Shown here one piece after another: positions 50,920 through 53,965 of a stretch of 53,965 nucleotides of DNA. Both the position numbers and the translations under genes were made by a program. Origin of the DNA: DATKXO01 sp035528995 (lineage in GTDB: Bacteria; Planctomycetota; Phycisphaerae; UBA1845); the NCBI GenBank assembly GCA_035528995.1, contig DATKXO010000200.1:1-53965 (forward strand), written 5' to 3'. The number at the start of each line of letters is the position of its first letter. The first letter of the stretch is position 1. The notes below the pieces were generated by a model, which ran no database searches, had not been told where the DNA came from, and was given only the letters and a program-made list of their open reading frames with translations.

Positions 50920-51101
50920 GGCGTTCCTCCTGGACGACGGCGATCAAGGTCGTCGCGGCAGTCCTCCACTCCGATGGCGTGGAGGTTCTCCTTTCGGAGG
51001 GCGTGCAGGAGAGCCTGGTGGTGCTCTTTGAGGTCGGTGAAGGTGCTGGAGACCATGACTCCCTTGTATTGGCGAGGGGTGGCGGAGCTGTCGGTCGGCA
51101 T
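50904..51101 (-). pseudogene. N-terminal fragment of a DUF4062 protein
   Basis: About 65 codons carry the family start YKGVMVSSTFTDLKEHHQAL and ALRKENLHAIGVEDC, then diverge and stop. Intact DUF4062 proteins continue for several hundred residues, so this is a truncated remnant. The stop lies 16 bases inside the next gene, whose ribosome site is within the fragment, as if a DUF4062 gene had been broken by insertion of the membrane-protein gene. Confidence 0.65.
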
Positions 51102-51556
51102 GCAGGTCCCTCCGTAGAACGGCCTGACGTGGGCGAAGGACACGCGGGTGGCAGAGAGGGTGGTCTGATTCCACCGGCCGGCATCGGGGCGCCGCCTCGC
51201 CCCAGGTCAGGTCGGAGTCGCACCAGTTTTCAGTTTGGGTGTGGGGTTGTCAAGCGGGGCGGCGGAGGCGGGAGGTGGTGGGGGGCGTGGAACTGCCGGC
51301 GGCATGTCGCGGGGTCGCGTTTGGGTCATGATAGTCGTGGCTCAGCTGTGTGTGCATTCCTCCGCCCCCTTCGCGGGCGGGTTCGTTCAATGAAGATCAT
51401 TACCACGGGTTGCGCTTCGCCGGCCCGGGGGGCCGGCTGCGCTGCACCCGCGGCTACACTCCTGCGGCCCTCCGGGCCGACGCTCGCTTCTCCGGGCGGC
51501 GAATGCGGAGAAGGGAGGGCGGACTCGGTGGGTTGACTTGGGGTGAGGGGGGATTG
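51102..51556. other. Intergenic region before pyrD
   Basis: About 455 bases with no supported gene. It is unusually G-rich on the plus strand, with runs such as GGTGGTGGGGGGCGTGG near 51270, and contains a GCCGGCCCGGGGGGCCGGC hairpin near 51419-51437. A further stretch (51440-51500) carries GGCCCTCCGGGCC. I see no promoter that stands out. Confidence 0.45.
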
Positions 51557-52516
51557 ATGCTTTTGGGGATGCAGGATGGCTACGCCATGAAGCGGGTGGA
51601 TTTGTCGGTTGAGCTGGGGGGGGTGCGGCTGGGGAATCCGATTTTGACGGCGTCGGGGACCAGCGGGTATGGGGAAGAGCTGGGGCCGTATCTGGATCTG
51701 AAGCAGCTCGGGGCGTTCGTCACCAAGTCGGTGACGGTGGAGCCGCGGAAGGGGAACCGGCCGCCGCGGACGGTCGAGACGGCGGCCGGCATGCTCAACG
51801 CCATCGGGCTGGCCAACGTCGGGCTGGAGCGGTTTGTGGCCGACAAGGTGCCGTTCCTGGCCGAGTTGGGCATACCGGTGATCGTCAACGTGGCGGGGCA
51901 CAACGTGGGGGATTACGTGGCGGTGTGCCGGCGGCTGGACCCGATCGAGTGCCTCAGCGGGTTGGAGCTGAACGTGTCGTGCCCGAACGTGGCCGACGGG
52001 CTGGAGTTCGGGACCGATCCGGATCGGCTGGGGGAACTGGTGTCGGCCGTCCGGGCGGAGGTCAAGAAGAGCCTGCTGATCGTGAAGCTGTCGCCGAACG
52101 TGACGGATATTACGGCGACGGCGCGGGCGGCGATCGAGGCCGGCGCGGATGTGCTGTCGCTGATCAATACGTTAAGCGGTATGGCGATCAACGCGGATAC
52201 GCAGCGGGCCATGCTGGCCAATACGTGCGGGGGGCTGTCGGGGCCGGCGATCAAACCGGTGGCGCTGGCGATGGTCTACCGGGTGTACACGACGGTGGCG
52301 CGGGAGGCGGGCGTGCCGCTGATCGGGATGGGGGGCGTGCGGACCTGGCGCGACGCGGTCGAGTTCCTGCTGGCGGGGGCGACGGCCGTTGGGGTGGGGA
52401 CGAGTCTGTTTGTCGATCCGACGGGGCCGGTGGGGATTCGGGACGGGTTGGAGGCGTATCTTGGCGAGCGCGGTCTGCGGGGGGTGGGGGAGCTGGTGGG
52501 GAAGGTTCAAGTGTGA
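51557..52516 (+). CDS. pyrD: Dihydroorotate dehydrogenase (class 1B catalytic subunit)
   Basis: A roughly 319-residue PyrD that oxidises dihydroorotate to orotate in pyrimidine synthesis. The N-terminus is VDLSVELGGVRLGNPILTASGTSGYG. FMN and substrate motifs are KSVTVEPRKGNRPPRTVETAAGMLNAIGL, VNVAGHNV, LELNVSCPNV with the active Cys, KLSPNVTDI, and GMGGVRTWRDAVEFLLAGATAVGVGTSLF. The Cys base marks class 1. The ATG at 51557 has a purine-rich site; 51587 (MKRVDLS) is an alternative. No pyrK gene is seen downstream, so electron transfer partners are elsewhere. Confidence 0.93.
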   Translation: MLLGMQDGYAMKRVDLSVELGGVRLGNPILTASGTSGYGEELGPYLDLKQLGAFVTKSVTVEPRKGNRPPRTVETAAGMLNAIGLANVGLERFVADKVPFLAELGIPVIVNVAGHNVGDYVAVCRRLDPIECLSGLELNVSCPNVADGLEFGTDPDRLGELVSAVRAEVKKSLLIVKLSPNVTDITATARAAIEAGADVLSLINTLSGMAINADTQRAMLANTCGGLSGPAIKPVALAMVYRVYTTVAREAGVPLIGMGGVRTWRDAVEFLLAGATAVGVGTSLFVDPTGPVGIRDGLEAYLGERGLRGVGELVGKVQV

Positions 52517-52585
52517 CACGTCCAGCGGGGAAGTGGGGCGGTGCTGATAGTGTGTTGCGGCTCGGGAAGCGGTGGTACAGGCCGC

Positions 52586-52601
52586 GCGAACTGAAGTTCG
52601 C
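52586..52601. repeat. GCGAACTTCAGTTCGC palindrome, copy E (inverted)
   Basis: Here the element reads GGCCGCGCGAACTGAAGTTC on the plus strand, the reverse of the other four copies, and is preceded by CGGGAAGCGGTGGTACA, the complement of TGTACCACCGTTTCCCG found beside copy A. It lies between pyrD and the convergent tatC gene and may serve as a terminator hairpin. Confidence 0.7.
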
Positions 52602-52690
52602 GGCTCGTGAGCCACGCAGGTGTTGGCACGCCTGGCTACTGACTGGCGCCGCTTCGCGGCTTACGGGTGCGGCTCGGAATGTCCGCTTCC

Positions 52691-53809
52691 TTACGGGCGC
52701 GGCTCGGATTGGTCCTCTTCCTGACCTGCGTCGGATTCGGCTGCGGCGATTTCCTCGTCGTAGGCGGCTTCCTCTTCGGCGCGGCGGCGCTCGGCGATTC
52801 GGGCAGCCAGCAGGCCGCCCTCGAACAAGGCGATCATGGGGATGGCCAGCAGAATCTGGCTGATGACGTCCGGCGGGGTGAGCATGGCGCTGGCCACGAA
52901 GATGGCGAAGATGATGTAGCGCCGGCCCTTGGCCATGGCCCGGGCCGGCACGATGTGGGTGGCCGACAGGAATATGACGGCGATGGGCAGCTCGAAGGCG
53001 ATGCCGAAGGCCAGGGCCAGCGAGAGTACGAAGGAGATGTAGAACTGCAAGCCGTACTCGCTGCGGACGGGGGCGGTTGTTTCGGCCACCTCGAGCGGCA
53101 GGGTGAGTAGGCCGTCGTCGGTCTGCACCTTGAGGCGCCGGTCGGTGAGGTTTACCCAGGCGGAGCCGGGCGCGGGTCTGGTGGGGTCTTTCTGGACCAG
53201 CGGCAGGCTGGGCCAATCGCCTTCAAGCGGGGTCGGGGCGGTTTCCTCTTCCGGCTCGTCCTTGCCCAGCAGGAGTGCGGAGAGCCCCCCTCGTTCCAGG
53301 CTGGGCATGCCGAAGCTCTGGTTGAACTTGACGAAGAAGTTCAGGACGATGGGCAGGACGATGAAGTACATGAAGGCGACGCCGGCGGCGAAGAGGACCA
53401 TGGAGACCGGACCGAAGAGCTTCACGAAGCGTTGCTCGCGCGAGTACAGGCCGGCGGCGACGAAGAGCCACATCTGATAGAGCATCCAGGGCATGGAGAC
53501 GATCAGCCCGCAGAGCAGCCCCATCTTGAGGAAGTTGATGAAGGGGTCGGCCACGCCCATGGCCATGACCGAGGGTCTCTGTCCGTGGGCGTCGAGGACG
53601 ACCATGAGCGGGCGGAGGAGAATGACCAGCACGTCTCGGGAGTAGATGAGGCTGACCACGGTTGCGATGAGCATGCCGATCAGGGCCCTGATGATGCGGG
53701 TGCGCAGCTCCTCGAGGTGGTCGCCGAAGGACATGCGGACCTGATCGACCGGGTCGTCGGGCTTGGGCTGCTGCGGGGCGGGAGTTGACGGAGGATCGGA
53801 GTCGGCCAT
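52691..53809 (-). CDS. tatC: Twin-arginine translocase subunit TatC with loop insertion
   Basis: A 372-residue TatC, the core of the twin-arginine translocon for folded proteins. The N-terminal signal-binding segment FGDHLEELRTRIIRAL is present. Six helices are recognisable, including VSMPWMLYQMWLFVAAGLYSREQR. Compared with the usual 250-residue form there is an added Asp/Glu/Pro-rich insertion of about 85 residues (about 167-250), on the periplasmic side between helices 4 and 5 region, and a charged C-terminal tail. Such insertions suggest a planctomycete-like lineage (inference). A probable partner gene ends 33 bases upstream on the same strand. Confidence 0.92.
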   Translation of the reverse strand: MADSDPPSTPAPQQPKPDDPVDQVRMSFGDHLEELRTRIIRALIGMLIATVVSLIYSRDVLVILLRPLMVVLDAHGQRPSVMAMGVADPFINFLKMGLLCGLIVSMPWMLYQMWLFVAAGLYSREQRFVKLFGPVSMVLFAAGVAFMYFIVLPIVLNFFVKFNQSFGMPSLERGGLSALLLGKDEPEEETAPTPLEGDWPSLPLVQKDPTRPAPGSAWVNLTDRRLKVQTDDGLLTLPLEVAETTAPVRSEYGLQFYISFVLSLALAFGIAFELPIAVIFLSATHIVPARAMAKGRRYIIFAIFVASAMLTPPDVISQILLAIPMIALFEGGLLAARIAERRRAEEEAAYDEEIAAAESDAGQEEDQSEPRP

Positions 53810-53842
53810 TCGGCGGATTCTATCGGACGGCGCGAATCAGCG

Positions 53843-53965
53843 TCAATCGTCGTCGTTGCGTGCCAGGTCGAGTCGTGCGTCCCGCGGGGCATCGGCGCGG
53901 CGTGCGCGCGAGGCGCGGGGAGCCTGGGGTCGAGGATTGGCAATGGTCGGGTTTTCGGGCATGAT
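53843..53965 (-). CDS. 3' end of a gene upstream of tatC (partial)
   Basis: On the minus strand a frame enters from the window edge and ends at the TGA at 53843. Its visible tail (MPENPTIANPRPQAPRASRA, then ARLDLARNDDD) is Pro/Ala/Arg-rich and polar. Position, strand and the 33-base gap to tatC fit the C-terminal tail of TatA or TatB, but nothing in the fragment identifies the family. An ATG at 53962 also lies in frame, so a short separate protein cannot be excluded. Confidence 0.45.
   Translation of the reverse strand: MMPENPTIANPRPQAPRASRARRADAPRDARLDLARNDDD

Overview
The window is about 54 kb of high-GC bacterial chromosome, densely packed with genes on both strands. No ribosomal RNA or marker gene is present, so the taxonomy is inferred. 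A TatC with a large loop insertion, an exosortase pair, an ECF sigma factor with a giant membrane anti-sigma-like partner, a secreted subtilase with Cys-rich repeats, and many dispersed hairpin repeats together suggest a planctomycete-like (Planctomycetota, perhaps Phycisphaerae-related) bacterium. Most genes are ordinary chromosomal housekeeping genes. The accessory parts are about 1-6.6 kb, 42.6-44.4 kb and 48.4-51.5 kb.

Layout: 1-6.6 kb holds one secreted multidomain subtilase between two tmRNA-3'-end-like sequences. 6.6-11.2 kb is an RND efflux adaptor-pump pair. 11.2-13.2 kb (minus) is a class III aminotransferase followed by a methyltransferase. 13.9-17.0 kb is a PAS/GAF hybrid histidine kinase. 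17.7-22.5 kb (minus) runs GMC oxidoreductase, PLP-dependent desulfhydrase-like enzyme, pncB, pncA, with a separate promoter before the NAD-salvage genes. 22.6-24.3 kb has an amidohydrolase and an RNase-H-fold protein. 24.3-26.2 kb pairs a molybdate transporter with moaC (molybdenum uptake and cofactor synthesis). 26.2-28.1 kb pairs thymidine kinase with a nucleoside transporter (nucleoside salvage). 28.4-33.5 kb has an HTH-receiver regulator, a cysteine desulfurase, a formyltransferase, an SDR and FabI.

33.7-37.1 kb is the ECF sigma factor and an 898-residue zinc-finger/DUF4349-like membrane protein. 37.2-42.5 kb has a sirtuin, a TolC-like lipoprotein, an apparently dead alpha/beta hydrolase, thiL and tsaE. 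42.8-44.1 kb is an exosortase and its membrane partner, bracketed by two copies of a composite repeat. 44.5-48.4 kb holds folP, a TIM-barrel gene and mutL. 48.4-51.1 kb is a scrapyard-like accessory region: four copies of a GCAGATTT-rich repeat, each at the 3' end of a gene or gene fragment (a GxxExxY nuclease-like gene, its truncated twin, and two related C-terminal tails), plus fragments of a formylglycine-generating-enzyme-like protein and a DUF4062 protein. 51.6-54.0 kb has pyrD, tatC and the 3' end of a further gene.

The most interesting signals are the repeat and gene-fragment array at 48.9-51.1 kb, the repeat-bracketed exosortase pair, the sigma factor with its DUF4349-like anti-sigma, hairpin repeat families whose copies differ by compensatory base changes, and conserved enzymes that lack catalytic residues (PncA Lys to Thr, alpha/beta hydrolase Ser to Gly). 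All family assignments come from reading motifs by eye; no database search was run.
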